Source of the DNA: Nectonema munidae
Lineage: Eukaryota; Nematomorpha; Nectonematoida; Nectonematidae
DNA: 64,000 bases
Reading direction: 5' to 3'
Assembly: GCA_030549495.1 (NCBI GenBank)
Contig: JAUIRK010000168.1
Coordinates: 620,001 to 684,000, forward strand
Shown: positions 12,901 to 25,228 of the stretch, in pieces
Position numbering within the stretch: position 1 is the stretch's first letter
Layout of the letters: each line of letters starts with the position of its first letter
Translations under genes and position numbers: made by a program
Notes under the pieces: generated by a model
Seen by the model: the letters and a program-made list of their open reading frames with translations, nothing else
Databases searched by the model: none
Told to the model about the DNA's origin: nothing

Positions 12901-12904
12901 GTTC

Positions 12905-15900
12905 AAAATAATTTTAGAATTATAAAATGCTGTTTGCAAATATATGACCCGTTCTCTTTCTTTATTGTAGTTGTCCATTTTATTTACTGAAATGTCAAAA
13001 AATATTATAACTTAAACTATTTTTGAATGATTGGAGCGAATACAATGGAAAATAAAATAAATTTCACCTCATACTCATATCGTATTATAGTTCTGATATA
13101 CTAATAATAAATTAAAGTAAAAAAATGTTAAAATAAAATATAAGTTAAAGAACAAATGAGGTAAAAAAATTCCAAATATCGTGAAACGAGTGATAATCTT
13201 GGATAACCAAAATGTGATTAAGCCGCTAGGATGATTAGCCAGCCAATTAAGAGCAGCATAGAGAATAAAAGAAGCAATGATAGAGAGCGTGACAAAATGA
13301 CAACAGGGGAGGAATGGACATATAGTTATTATGTGAAGGTGTGTTAACAAAGTTTACATGTTTGAAGAAAAATAATATGAACTATATAAATATATATGCA
13401 TATATCCAATAAAAATGTGTATACGTATAAGTATTTACAAAAACGAAAACTGAATTAAATAAATTCTTCAATTAGATGTCAAAAAGAAAAAAGAGGGTGA
13501 AAATAGAAAAAAAACTTTAATTTTTTTCTTTTATTTGTCAATTTAACAGCGTCCTTTTTTGGTTGGTGTGACAATCTTACCAATCTCTACAATCCGATTT
13601 GATAATTAACTTTAGTTTATTTTCGAGGATTTGGAGATAAATTTTAGAGATAACTATGAAACAATTGTCATCCTACCAATATTACCACTACCTTTTTCAA
13701 AAATATGTAAGTATTATATAATGATAATCAATACATTTTAAATATTATACCATACTTATTGAGATCAATTACAACTATAGATAGCTACACCCAGTAAACA
13801 TCGGCCGGTATCAGATGTCATTTTGCTTTTATTTATCTACACTGATTGATATTCGTTTGTATTTCATTTATAGGATTTGTATTCTTTAATTATTATCTCA
13901 TTCATTTTTGGTCAAAGAAGATTAGAAATTCATTTTAATGTTTTTAAATAACGTTAATTAAATTTTGGTTATTTATAGATGACGCTAAATAATTTTTTTA
14001 ATTTTCACGTTGTTGTTCACTCATAAGTTGCGGCTTATTATTATTTAATGAAGAAGTAAACTTTATTTAATTTTTTACCTTTCAGATAAATTACAGTCAG
14101 CATTTCTTTATTCATATTAAATATAGATTTTCTAGCAAATGTTTAGTAATCTTATATTGCTTCAATGCTCAGTCTTGTGAGTTTATTTTCCAAACAAACT
14201 TTGTGGATATAAACCACTAGAGTGCTCTGTGTGTTCCTATATATTCATTATTTTTCTATTTCTTATTCCATCGATATACATTTCATTAAACATTTATCAT
14301 TTTTTACTTTACGAAATTTTCGATTAAATATTTATAAACATAATCTCTACTGATGGCAAATACTGCTTGAAATTTTTATCGAACTGATTCTTTATAGGAG
14401 CATACTTAAATGTCCAATTATGAAATATTATTTTCCAATTAGATGTAATACTGACAATTAAAAAATTTATCTATTCAGACGGATTTTTGTTGTTAGTTGC
14501 TAGTTAGCATGTGTACTAATCGACAGAAGAACGTTTCTTGCTGAAATATTTTTACCTTTTTATTTGCCATTTTTAATCGATTGTATTAAAAAAGTGAAAT
14601 GCTTGGATATTAAAATTTTACTATGTTAGATAATTTATTAAATTTTTTATAGATACATATAAGAAAGAAGAAATGTTAGGAGAAAAAATTTCAAAGATTA
14701 ACAACGTAATTAATTTTTTATTCAATTTGATTTTTTAAATTTTAGTCTATTACATTTTTCTAATAACTATTGCTAATTATTGCAACAGAGAAAGCGCTAT
14801 GCAAACAATTTTATTGGGGCTTCAAGAGGCAAAATAATTCATAGCAGTTTAAAAGAAAATAATCAGCTATATAAAAACAACAATTATACATTAAATATTT
14901 TTTTTAGTTCTTTTCGTCTCTTTTCAATTCTTTTTGCAATTTTGTTTCGTCGTTTTGTAATTCTAATTTACCTTTCTAAAAGAGGAAATAAAATTGTCCA
15001 AAGACGAAACAGAACTAAAAATAGTACGAGTAAAAATATACGAATATTGCTTTATCTTTAAATTGAAATTTTCAAGTTTACCTTTAAAGAATATTCTAGC
15101 TATGACATTCCTTTCTTTGATATATGAAGCCAACTTCTTCGAAATGCAAGTAAATAGATTTTGTTTGCATGTAGACTATGGCGGCACAAAAGTAATATGT
15201 CTGAGCCTGTAAACTGGGCCACAGAGTGGGCTCTTGCCCTAAAAAATTAGCAATTAGAAAGAATTATGTATTGCAATGTAAATAACGTAGTATAATTTCT
15301 GATATCTAATTTCGATCTACACTTCTTAAACAGGACTCAAATGTAACCAGAGCTAAGCGTGCTTATAAAAACGCTTTAAGGTTTAAATTTACAAAATATA
15401 TCATTGGTGTATTAGTCTAATTCTAGTATATTTTACACCACTTATTCTTTCCTTATTGTTTAGTAATTATTGAGATTTTCTATTTTAGTTATCCAAAAAA
15501 ATATATTTCTTGACAGGTTAAAAATACCTACAATATTTTTCAATAATGCTATTATATTTTTGAATAACCAAATCCAATGATTTTAATAACAAATATATTT
15601 TTTGCAATAAAAATTTGGTAGGTATATATGAAATATAGAACTTTGAAATAGATAGAATCTTATTTTTTGTGCTATGAGTTTTTCCAATATATCTTCCTGT
15701 CTTTCAAGCTAAGAAGGCAAATCTAATGCTTCAAATATATTTACATATTTTTTTTTATTTAGAAATAATATTTTTCACTCATTTATTTTCTAACGAAAAT
15801 ATATTTAGACAACCTTTCCTTTTATCAGAATAATTTGATATCAATTTTTGTGTAAACTTTTACATATATTTGAAAAATAAGTTTGAAATTAACTTATATT

Positions 15901-16780
15901 CTTTATATATTCATCAATAAAATAAAAATTGAAAAATTATAAAAAGTTTTGAGTTTTCATTTATTACATTGGAATAATAAAAAAATACTCTAAATTCAAA
16001 CTGAGTAAATAATTTAATCATCAAAATTATTTGTATCATTCTTTTTGGTGTTATATTTCCACTAATTCGGATCTTCGTTAATACGGTACTTTGTTTATTC
16101 AGGAAATCTTTATTTTAGTAAAATTATTGAATGGTTGATTCAATTAACACCTGAGCTTTTCGAAGGTTTAGAAAATAAAAGAAGAAGAACTAATGAATCT
16201 TTATAACTTGCAAGAAGAACTAATTAGAGAAAGGCCAAAGCACCTAAAACAATAAGTTTAAAAGAAATTTTCAAAAAATTGTCTACTCCCAGTAGAATAA
16301 GTACATCTGAAAATTAACTTACAAATTCTAATATGCAATAATTTTTTTGTAGTACTTTTAGTAAACAGACATCTGACATTGAATTTTAGTACGAGTCAAG
16401 TTTATAGTGAGAGAAATCGAGTAAGGGAGGGGTGTTTTTTTAATTAAAATAAGAATCACTAATTCGGAAAGGCTGAATCCCAAGCATTCCGAATTAGTGA
16501 TGGTCGACTGTATATCTATTAAATATATATTTTGAGATAAGCTATTTCTAAAAACTATTTTGTGATAATTTGATTAGAGATTTGGTCCATTTTGTTATTA
16601 TTTTATTTGTATAAGTAATGAAGCCTTTGACGAAACCTTTTAACTCAAATATTTGAAAGAAAAAATAAATTTATATTTAAAAAAATTAAAAAGCTCTAAG
16701 ATAACATACTTTTCTCTTAATATATATTTAAAAAACTCTTCTTCCACATACTAATAAAAATATACAGATTTATTATTTGC
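12905..16780. other. Mostly non-coding stretch upstream of the endostatin exons
   Basis: No strongly supported coding segment. Open frames at 14,780-15,061 and 14,994-15,212 have acceptor-like AG before them and could be diverged exons, but I see no domain. A run such as FLSLIYEANFFEMQV (about 15,110-15,150) is only faintly like the collagen XV/XVIII trimerisation region, and I do not call it. A 15-bp inverted repeat (ATCACTAATTCGGAA) lies at 16,455-16,501, close to a TCGACTGTA motif that resembles a Tigger-like terminus. Confidence 0.45.
16455..16501. repeat. 15-bp inverted repeat with 17-bp loop
   Basis: ATCACTAATTCGGAA at 16,455-16,469 pairs perfectly with its reverse complement at 16,487-16,501. 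The following GGTCGACTGTA resembles the outer end of Tigger/mariner-type MITEs, so this may be a terminal fragment of one. Confidence 0.7.
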
Positions 16781-16782
16781 AG

Positions 16783-17397
16783 AAAAAACGCATACATCTC
16801 ACCAAAAAGAATTTCAAAAAGAATACAAAATTGGAATTAAAAAGTAAATTTGACAAAAAACGCTCAAAAGAAAAGCGATTATATGAAATGTTAACCTTAG
16901 TCAAAAGTGATGTTAATCCAAATGTTTATCAAGTTAATTTAAAGAGGAGATTGCATTTTTACAAGGGAGTAATTTTTTTTCACCACTATTTAAAATTTAG
17001 ATAAAACTGTGATTTTAGCTCCGACTAATTTCGCTTAGCAAACGATTTGATGGTGGTATGACTGGAATTGCAGGAGCAGACTTTAGATGCAATTTTGAAG
17101 CCAGAGTGAATGGAATAAATGGCGTTTTTAGAGCTTTCGTTTCATCCGATTATCAAGATTTAAAACAAGTTGTTAAAAAAATTTATTGGGAACTGCCGAT
17201 TTTAAATTTAAAAGTATAAATTAATTCACACCTTTTTCTGCTTTGAAATATAATTTCATTTAACTTATTATCTTACAGAATGAGGTCATTTTTGAAACTT
17301 GGAAATCGATATTCGATGTTTATAACATAGACCAGTATCGTATGAAAAAAATTTTTGACTTTAAATATAGAGAGACTTCCATATTACGCAAAAACAG
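16783..17397 (+). CDS. Collagen XV/XVIII-type endostatin domain, N-terminal exons
   Basis: The central exon (17,019-17,213, 65 codons) reads LISLSKRFDGGMTGIAG, ADFRCNFEARVNGINGVF, RAFVSSDYQDLKQVV and LPILNLK. The next exon (17,279-17,397) reads NEVIFETWKSIFDVY and then KIFDFKYRETSILRKN. The order GGM.GI.GADF.C, G..GTFRAF(V/L)SS, P..NLK.E.LF..W and I(F)SF matches the first two-thirds of endostatin, the C-terminal domain of basement-membrane multiplexins. The intron between them is 17,214-17,278 (GTATAA...CTTACAG, phase 0). The second exon ends at a consensus donor AG|GTAAGT. A preceding candidate exon (16,783-16,968, acceptor TTTGCAG) joins in frame across a 50-bp intron; it is lysine-rich and less certain. 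No Gly-X-Y exons were found upstream, and no exon with the C-terminal WHGS and disulfide region was found downstream. The gene is either split by large TE-filled introns or partial. Confidence 0.85.
16969..17018 (+). other. Candidate 50-bp intron
   Basis: GTAATT at the donor and GATTTTAG at the acceptor, phase 0. It would join the lysine-rich exon to the start of the endostatin domain. An in-frame stop lies inside the intron, so splicing is needed for continuity. Confidence 0.55.
17214..17278 (+). other. 65-bp intron within the endostatin domain
   Basis: Donor GTATAAAT, acceptor ATTATCTTACAG, phase 0. Removing it restores the conserved run from P-I-L-N-L-K to N-E-V-I-F. An in-frame stop occurs immediately inside the intron. 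Confidence 0.85.
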
Positions 17398-17784
17398 GTA
17401 AGTTTCTATTTTACTATATTTTGAAAAATGAAATTTCGATTAATAAATTATATAATATATGGTAAACAGGGGCGAACATCCAGGGGACGAGGGGAGGGGA
17501 TTTTAATAGAGGAGAGGGAGGAGGCGAAAAAGCCTTTCGCTACCCAAAATTTTTTAATTGTCTCATTCTTTATATCCATAAGTCGTAGAATGAAATCTAT
17601 TTTTTTCATTAACGTCCACTTTTTGGATATAATAATGCAAATGTGAGCTATATATTATCAGAGACAGTAATGTAGCCAGTAGATTGAACAAGAGCAGATA
17701 CATTTTTGAGTGTGTCAAATATTTTTTATAGCACACAACTATATAAGAACACTATAATTTAAAGCTTAAAAGGTTAGCTATTAA

Positions 17785-18052
17785 TTACTGTACCAGGACT
17801 TCGGGACGATGAGGAGGGCAAGGGAGCAATGTTTTTACACTTTGCTTAAAATTTTTGTTAATAGAACTTAGTATAAATAATTCCATTTTTATGTAATTTA
17901 TAGGGTATAACTTAGGTAAAGGGGCGTTTTCATCGAGAAGGAACAATTGCGCCGCTTGTATCGAACTATGAGGAAAGCAGGCTTGATGCGGGATCGGACC
18001 CAAGACCTTGAGTTACCGAATCCAGCATCTAACCAACCCCGCTCACGACCCT
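17785..18052 (-). mobile_element. tRNA-derived SINE, minus strand
   Basis: On the minus strand the head contains an A-box-like TGGTTAGATGCTGG (18,035-18,022) and a B-box-like GGGTCCGATCCCGC (18,002-17,989), spaced as in a tRNA promoter. These are followed by a conserved body containing CAAGCGGCGCAATTG. A second, shorter copy of head plus body lies at 37,605-37,712 in the same orientation. RNA polymerase III transcription from the internal boxes is the expected mode. The tail boundary is uncertain. Confidence 0.75.
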
Positions 18053-18639
18053 AGTAGATTGGAATGGAATAGGTAATTTATATAAATTTAAGGTTTGTGG
18101 AATATTTCTTCCAAAAATTTTAAACCTTCAATTTCTATTTAAAAGGGCAAAATTACAAACATGTTACAAAATTACATAGATACATGTTCTAAATATATTT
18201 TCAAATAATTTACTTTACTGACTGAATATATGTGTAGGTTTAACAATGATTATTTGTTTTTTCTGTGTTAATAATCTAGCTTGGTAACATTTCGTTGCTA
18301 AAAATCCACCTAACCAATTCATTTGATATAAACAAGGCTTGTTGACAATTAGAGAGATGAGAGGATGAGAAAATATATTTAGCCCTGATCGGATAGTGGG
18401 TTGTCGAATAATCTACTGTCGAATAAATGAGGTAGGTTTGACTGTATTACCAATGAGTCTACTAACACAACTCTTTCCATATTGTCTTTAAAAGACGGAG
18501 GCATTTTTAACCTTTGAACCACAAATATAAAATCTGCTTTTACAAAAATTCTGTTTTCTTACAAAAAGATAATTTTTAGAGTCATGGTATAAAACCTTCT
18601 AAAAAATTTCGGCGTAGCGGTTTCTCAATAATGGTATCC

Positions 18640-19085
18640 AAAAAATTGCTCGAAATTAATTGTTCGAAAAATAATTTCTCAAACAATGGCTTGAAAGGCA
18701 GATTGCTGGAAAAATAAATAAAACTACATCGTTTCTAATCTATAAGATAAAATAATACAACTTTATTCTTGTTAACTGAACATCTAAAATTAAAGAACGA
18801 GTACATTTATATAGCAGGTCTTATTTTTTTCTACCGTATACCGATTAGATTCTAGTTAAATTGCTCGAAATCAATTGCTCGAAAATAAATAAAACTACAT
18901 CGTTTCTAATATTTACTATAAGATAAAATAATACAACTTCTAAAGTGAGTGTTGTGGCTCCTTTTATATCCAGCTCCGTCAACGTGTCGTGAGACGGTGC
19001 AGTTTACGTGGTGCTTTGAGCAATCTGACTTTCGAAGAATTGATAGTTCGAGAAATTATTTTTCGAGCAATTTACCTAGAATCCT
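18640..19085. mobile_element. Inverted-repeat element (MITE-like), about 445 bp
   Basis: The left end at about 18,649 (AATTGCTCGAAATTAATTG, then TTCGAAAAATAATTTCTC) is matched by the reverse complement of the right end (GAGAAATTATTTTTCGAGC, then AATTTACCTAGAATC) at about 19,045-19,083. Inside, a block of about 55 bp beginning AATAAAACTACATCGTTTC is directly repeated at about 18,715 and 18,888. No coding capacity. Superfamily and target duplication are not resolved. Confidence 0.65.
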
Positions 19086-19189
19086 CTATAATTTTTAATA
19101 GCTTGAGGTATCATTTAAAAAAATTAAACAACATATAAACTACTGTACTAAAAAAACACAGTTGTTTATTTCAAAATTGTCTGAATAAT

Positions 19190-20550
19190 CCAATAAAAAA
19201 GTAAATGGAATGGATACATCTGCTTCATCTAAACCAGTTTTTTTTGCCAATTCAACCTTAATAATATTATTCACTTCCAATGTGTTTCGGGATTTGATTT
19301 CAATCGCAACTAGCATGCAAAACGCTTGCTCACAATCATATATAATTGAAAAGCAAATTAAATCAGAACTTTCAGAGCCATCATTGCAACACCAGCATAT
19401 GACTGTCCAAATTAAATCGAAAAATCGGTATGAGACATTTCACATAAAAAATCAAGTATAAATTGAGAGTATTTTTCAAAAGTTTGTAGATTAGAAAAAT
19501 AAGAAGAAATTTCTTGACTATGATATGCTTCATGGTGTTTTATGGCCTCCAGTACATCTTTATTACTTAGCCCAAGATTAAAGGAATTTATAGATTCAAA
19601 TATGTTGACTAAAAATGATAGGAATATACGAAAAGGACATCAGAAATATCGACATGCATATCTAGTTTGCTATGCAGAAATGGCTTCTTTTCTTTCCATA
19701 CAATGGCCTCGAAATTTTTTATTTGGAAAGTCGTCTCACGTTTGAGTACAACAAGAGTTTTCGAATCATTTTCTTTGCATAACTATGAAAACTAACAAGA
19801 GTTGAAGGCATTTGCTTTAATTAAACTCTGTTTTAATGACTTCATTGAGAACACTTTTCAATCCATTAGGTATGGTTTTCATTATTAAGGCTTGGCGATG
19901 AATAACACACTGGGTACCAATTACATCTAGAGATTTTTGCCTAATCAGAGTATAAAAACTAGAACAAAAAATTCGTGTGTGGTAAAAGATTGTCCACCTT
20001 GTGAAATATTTCATCTGCAGTGGTTCTACTGCTAAGAGTTTTGTAAAACAAAAAATTGTCTACCAGGTGCTTGTCACATACATATTCAGAATCAATTAAA
20101 CCATCTGTTATGTCATTAGACATCTCTCCTATTAGCCTTCTAACCGTATCGTTTGACATCAAGTTATGCTTCAAATTTATAAGTTAAGAATTTCTTGCAC
20201 ATTCAATAAGATATCTTTGTCGCAAAGTAAAATTAATTGTTCTCCTATGCTGTGGGATTTTTTGACGACAAATATCTTTTGAAACTTTTCAAACCATACA
20301 TAATATTTTGCAAAAAAAATTCTTTGAAATCTCGATTTGTGTAATTGTTCAGCTTGACGTTTAAAATAGTCAATAGTTATGTTTACCGAAATCTAGTCCT
20401 TCACTTCCAATGCAAGCTTCACTTGATGGACTTTAGAAAAGTGGATGCTAAACTTCAGAACACAAAAGTGTTATGTTCCTCTTTCTCACCAGAATTTAAT
20501 GCAGTAAGACCAAATGTCAAATATGAGTCGTCATTTCATTTTTAAACCAC
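19190..20550 (-). pseudogene. hAT transposase relic (ZBED5/Charlie-like), core deleted
   Basis: Minus-strand pieces follow the order of ZBED5/FAM200-type hAT proteins. There is a degraded BED-like segment (about 20,540-20,400), then KKSHSIGEQLILLCDKDIL (about 20,290-20,215), TVRRLIGEMSNDI (20,150-20,110), FLFYKTLSSRTTADEIF (20,060-20,000), IGTQCVIHRQALIMKTIP (19,930-19,870) and C-terminal HHEAYHSQEISSYFSNLQ (about 19,530). The segments that normally carry the first two catalytic aspartates (around LDES and CTDGA) are missing between these blocks, so this is an internally deleted copy. A terminus-like sequence, CAGAGGCGCACGTCCTC on the minus strand, lies at about 20,978-20,960. Confidence 0.75.
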
Positions 20551-20589
20551 TAAGAAAAATGCACATTTCCATCTATAAAATCAGTCCTG

Positions 20590-20990
20590 AAATGCAATAA
20601 AAAAGTAAAAATTGTTTAACTCAATTCAAAAACTAAATTATTCAATCTTTTAAATGTGACTTATTGGCAAAAATCACAAATTAGCCAATATGGATGCAAT
20701 CTGTTGCGCAAACCGATACACTCAGTGACCCCTTCTCTGTCTCCATGAAACTGTTTCTTGATCGCCTAGTGCACCGCGGACTCCAGTTTGAAAATCACTG
20801 AGCCAGAAGGTAGTGATGCGATCTGAATTACAAACAACGTAATTTGACTTCTTACAGTGCAAGTATAATGTCGGGTAATAAAGGTGGCGTGTTCATTGGA
20901 CAAAAATTCTTTTATAAAAAATTTTGAAAATTATAAAAAAAAAGTTTGCCCCACTCCCCAAAAAAAATTTGAGGACGTGCGCCTCTGATG
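20590..20990. other. Probable non-coding end of the hAT relic
   Basis: No coding sequence. The right side carries GCCCCACTCCCC and GAGGACGTGCGCCTCTG, a composition and motif typical of hAT outer ends. Confidence 0.45.
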
Positions 20991-21770
20991 GTAAATTACA
21001 TTAAAAATTTATTTATATATGTAAAATGAATAAAAAATTTACTTCTAAGGTATTTAAACTACATTTGGCATGGTTCTAATAATAATGGATCCAAAGATGT
21101 TTTCAATTCTTGCGAATCCTGGAATAGCTCTTTAAGTATATTTTAAAATATTTTAGTAAATTTGTATATTATTTTAAAGAGTATAAAATTTTGCGAATTA
21201 ATCCAATCTATTTTCAAGTAGTTTGAAATTTTATTTTACTTAACATTATCACCTCATCCCTATGATAAAGCAAATTGGCGATCTTAATCACTGAAATGTC
21301 TAATATACTTTATTTCCATCTTATATCAACTCATTTAACTTTCTTTTTGCTTACATATTAGGCTAAAACATATATTTTTAGGAGTATTTTATCATAAATA
21401 ATGTGCTTCATATTTTTACAGTACCATGATAGTAGAGTTAAAGTTTTCAAATTAGAAAACTTTGTACGTTTCTTTTTTGATACATAGGGCAATAATTTCT
21501 ATTTTTTTTCTATAATTTTTATTTTTGAGACAATAATGTAAATATATTAAATTATTTTAATTTTGAGTTTATTAAAAATTTTAATTTATAATGCAGAAAT
21601 TTGAAAAAAAAAATTATTTTTTTAAAGACGATTTTAAAAAAAAAGTAAATTTTGATAATCGAGTAGAAAGCAGATGGTTGAAACTAAAATATGATGATAT
21701 ATCAGACATAAAAGACTCTATCTAATGTTGATTCAGAGAAAGATTTATATTTATCTTTGTAAAGTTCCAT

Positions 21771-21907
21771 TTAACCCTTTATCGACCAGAATAATCAGAC
21801 GATATCTAATGTAAAGCAGAAGATTTGTATTAAAAAGCATTGATAAATGCAGACGATTTTATTTTTGTTAGGTCGACATATGTCTACTGTGTTCCATTAC
21901 GGGTTAA
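21771..21907. mobile_element. piggyBac-type MITE (TTAA-flanked)
   Basis: TTAA at 21,771-21,774 and at 21,904-21,907, with CCC...GGG at the inner borders. The interior (AGACGATATCTAA, then GCAGACGAT near the right) matches the MITE at 10,039-10,176, including its length (129 versus 130 bp inside). No coding capacity. Confidence 0.85.
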
Positions 21908-21909
21908 TT

Positions 21910-23010
21910 AAAATCAAAATATATAAATGGATAAATGATCGTCTCATGTGGAGCAGAAATATTTCATATCATTATAAATACCTACTAGAAATTAAAGCTT
22001 TACTTATTATCTTATAATACATAATTAAGTATACTTCTTCAGATGAGTTTTGAAATATACACATAATAATTCATAATTAAATAAAATGCACATATAGATA
22101 CATTTGTCCTATTATAAATGATAAAGTAAAAAATCCGATTGAAAATCGCTTTCACTTTTCTCTTCGATTAGTAGGTTTAAAATTTTTCCAGTTTTCCCAA
22201 ACCTTAAGCACGTATCATTGAGGTTCATAAGTGAGAGTATTAATTTTATAAGCACTGTCCATAGAATATCTTACATATTAGGTGCAAATTAAATTTAAAT
22301 GTATGAATAAGGAATTCTTATATAAAATATAATGGATAAAGAAATAATCAAGATTTTCAGCAAGAATATTATATGCGAAAAATAAATGTATCGATTTTTA
22401 TATTTTGAAAGTATCCGAAAGGTCTATTATCTATCACCTATCCATCAAAATGTTTAATAACCAGTGATATATTATTAAAATAGGGACGAGAGGGGAGGAA
22501 TGGTGCACCTCCCACCTCCCTTCTACTCCTGCCACTATCCCTACCTACATATTATCTAAATCAACTATTGTCACACACATGCACACATACAATAACTTTT
22601 TTTTCAAATCACTCTATCAAAATTCCTAAAAATTAAAAAAATATTTAATTGTCTAAATAATTTAGGTAAATTTAATAGGACTATTAATTCGAGTATTTGA
22701 GGTAACATTTCAACTAAACTACTTTTTGAAACTTCGGAAAAGTTTTTCAATTTAAAATTTTTTAAAGTATGAAACAAAAATTAGAATTTATTATAAAAAA
22801 AAACATGCATAATGATCTAAAATGAAATAAATTATTTTATTCTGAAGAAAATTACTCGAAAATATAGTTACTAAAACTTTCATAAATGAAATAAACATTT
22901 ACCTAATTTAATTACCTTACACATTATTAGTAGCTAACTCTCACTAATTAATAAACCTCTTGTCCAAATTTTAACTAATGAATTAGTAAGATTTGTCAGA
23001 GTTACTAACT
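21910..23010. other. Non-coding stretch
   Basis: AT-rich sequence with no recognised gene. A GC-rich patch at about 22,485-22,545 (GGGACGAGAGGGGAGGAATG) resembles the outer ends of hAT-like elements also seen near 17,465 and 61,260, but no complete element could be delimited. Confidence 0.5.
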
Positions 23011-23017
23011 AAAGTGA

Positions 23018-24420
23018 AACCTCTATAAACCGAAACCTCATGGAGGTAATAAAAACATACGGTTTATCAAGGATCCGGTATATAAAGGATTTTAATATGT
23101 TCAAATGCAGTCCAATATTTCAACTTTGTATCATCTAAATCTTGGGAAGATGAAAGAAACATTAAAAATATTAGTTTATATACTCGTAACATAGTTGTAA
23201 CAATAAAATGATTGATAAAATATTTATCCTTAAATTAAAATAATTACATCGATCTTAACAAAAAACAAACTAAATCATATTTATAAAAATTAATTACATT
23301 GTAAAAAGTCATTCAAAAGAGTTTGTCTTGTATTTTATTTATTTTTAACCATGGATAAATTGTTCATTTTTGTTAGTTGATGCGCTGAAAAGGAAAATAA
23401 GGGAAAGAGAGATAAAACCTTTATTAGCTTTAAGATAAATAAAAACAATAGTGAAGCAAAAAGTAGAGGTGCTATATACTACTAAAAATAATAAATAGAA
23501 GCCTTCAGGGAGTTATAAACTGTTCCTTCAAGTATTATCGTGTATGTGACAGCATGTTTAGGTGTAGTGAAGAGATGCGTGATTGCATCAAGGTTTTTGG
23601 ATGTTCTAATTTCATCAAGGTTAATTGGAAGTACTAATGAGTTAGTATAACCGTTTATTGACAAGTGGCAGCATGTTTGAGTCTTATGAGCAGGAAAAAC
23701 TTGAAGTTCTTTTAAAATATTCTGTACTCTTATGCGAGTTATTCTGGGACGTGAAACTTTATATCTTCGATCTCAATGTAGTTTCGTATATGCAAGTCTC
23801 CCGGTTGTTGTCACCTTTTGTTGGTTGAGATGCATCAATCTCAATCAATCTGTTATGCAGTGACTTGTATCAAACAAGTTTTTAATGAAGAATCTTCTGC
23901 ATCTTCTTCGTCTTCTGCATCTTCTTCCTCTTCTACACTGAAAACCTGTAGCGTTTGAACCATCCAGATATATTACTCCATTTAGTTTCACGCGACGCTG
24001 TCGAAATCCAATGTAGCACATTTAAAATTGTGATAAACTTGACCTAATCGGCTGCTGTATTTACAGTGTTCGTCCATCTTTGTGATAAGTTCCAACATTA
24101 ACAATTTTGCATATTTTGCCTTGAACGAACCGATTACCCATTGGCCAAGTGGCTGAATTGGAGAAGTAGTATTAACTGGTAGAAACTTTAATTTACCATG
24201 AAAAAGGTCGGTTGTAACAGTATTGTGAGAGGTCACACTGTCCAGATTCGCTTTTCCAAAAATTTAAGTTCTGTTTTCATATTAAAGAATATTCAGTTTG
24301 GCAAGGATATTTTACCAATGATTGGAAGGACAAAAATTAAGAGCGGAGAGTTTCTTTTGGTAAATAGAAAATTTCGTTTTCCCAAGAATTCTGGTTGGAG
24401 TTTTCATTATGTGTAGAATT
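23018..24420 (-). pseudogene. pogo/Tigger transposase relic, minus strand
   Basis: The minus-strand frame 24,236-23,988 reads LKFLPVNTTSPIQPLGQWV then IGSFKAKYAKL, the signature of the end of the DDE_1 domain of Tigger transposases. The residue after QPL is normally aspartate (third catalytic acidic residue); here it is glycine. Further minus-strand pieces continue to about 23,480. To the left, AGTGAAACCTCTATAAACC (from about 23,013) matches a typical Tigger/pogo outer end. The right terminus was not found. Non-functional. Confidence 0.75.
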
Positions 24421-25228
24421 AGTTTAAAAAATGGTATTAATGATATGTCAAATTTGTTAAAAAAAATGGTTTACTTACTTATTTTATAAAGTGAATACTC
24501 GTTTAAAAAAATTATTAACTCCCTATAAAGATTCAATATTATAACTTGAATTTAATTTAATGTCACATATACTAAAAAATCATTAAAAAATCGAGAAACA
24601 AAATGAAATTTAATACAAAACTAAAATTAATCTAATCATGATTTCCATTGTGGTAATCAAATTGTATTGATGAATATAATCAAAACAACACGAACATATG
24701 TTGTTTATCAAATTCATTTCAAATATACTTCGTGCATTTACCGATGCATACCCATTCACCTCTTATCGATGGGCCTGATTGAACTTAAAAACAAAAATTA
24801 GTATAAATTTTATTTAGAAAGTCATTTTAAATACCAGCATATAGAAGGAAAGATTTATTGAAAGCTAAACTAACTATAATATGTAGAAAGCATCTAACTG
24901 TTAACCCCTGGTCAAAAGATATGACAAAAATATGAGCAGAATGAAGAGATTGAAAGATATATAGATTAAATTATTATTAATAATTACAATAATGCCATGA
25001 ACGAATATGAAATTGCAAAATTTAATGCGCATTAAAACAAAGGACAAAATGACAGTGATGCATTATGAGAATATCTTTCCAAATTTTTGTAGAACCCAGG
25101 CCAAATCCGCTAAAATTCACTCTTACTATTCAGGCTCTTATAATTTTTCAAATGTCAATTGAAAAAACTTCAAATTTCATTCACAATATCTCATAGGTAA
25201 TAAAAATTAAATATCAAAATTACAATCA
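24420..25228. other. Non-coding stretch
   Basis: No gene or clear repeat recognised on either strand. AT-rich. Confidence 0.5.

Noticed and set aside
14994..15212. Collagen XV/XVIII trimerisation exon
   Set aside because: FLSLIYEANFFEMQV is only faintly similar, and the diagnostic G-W-R segment is absent.
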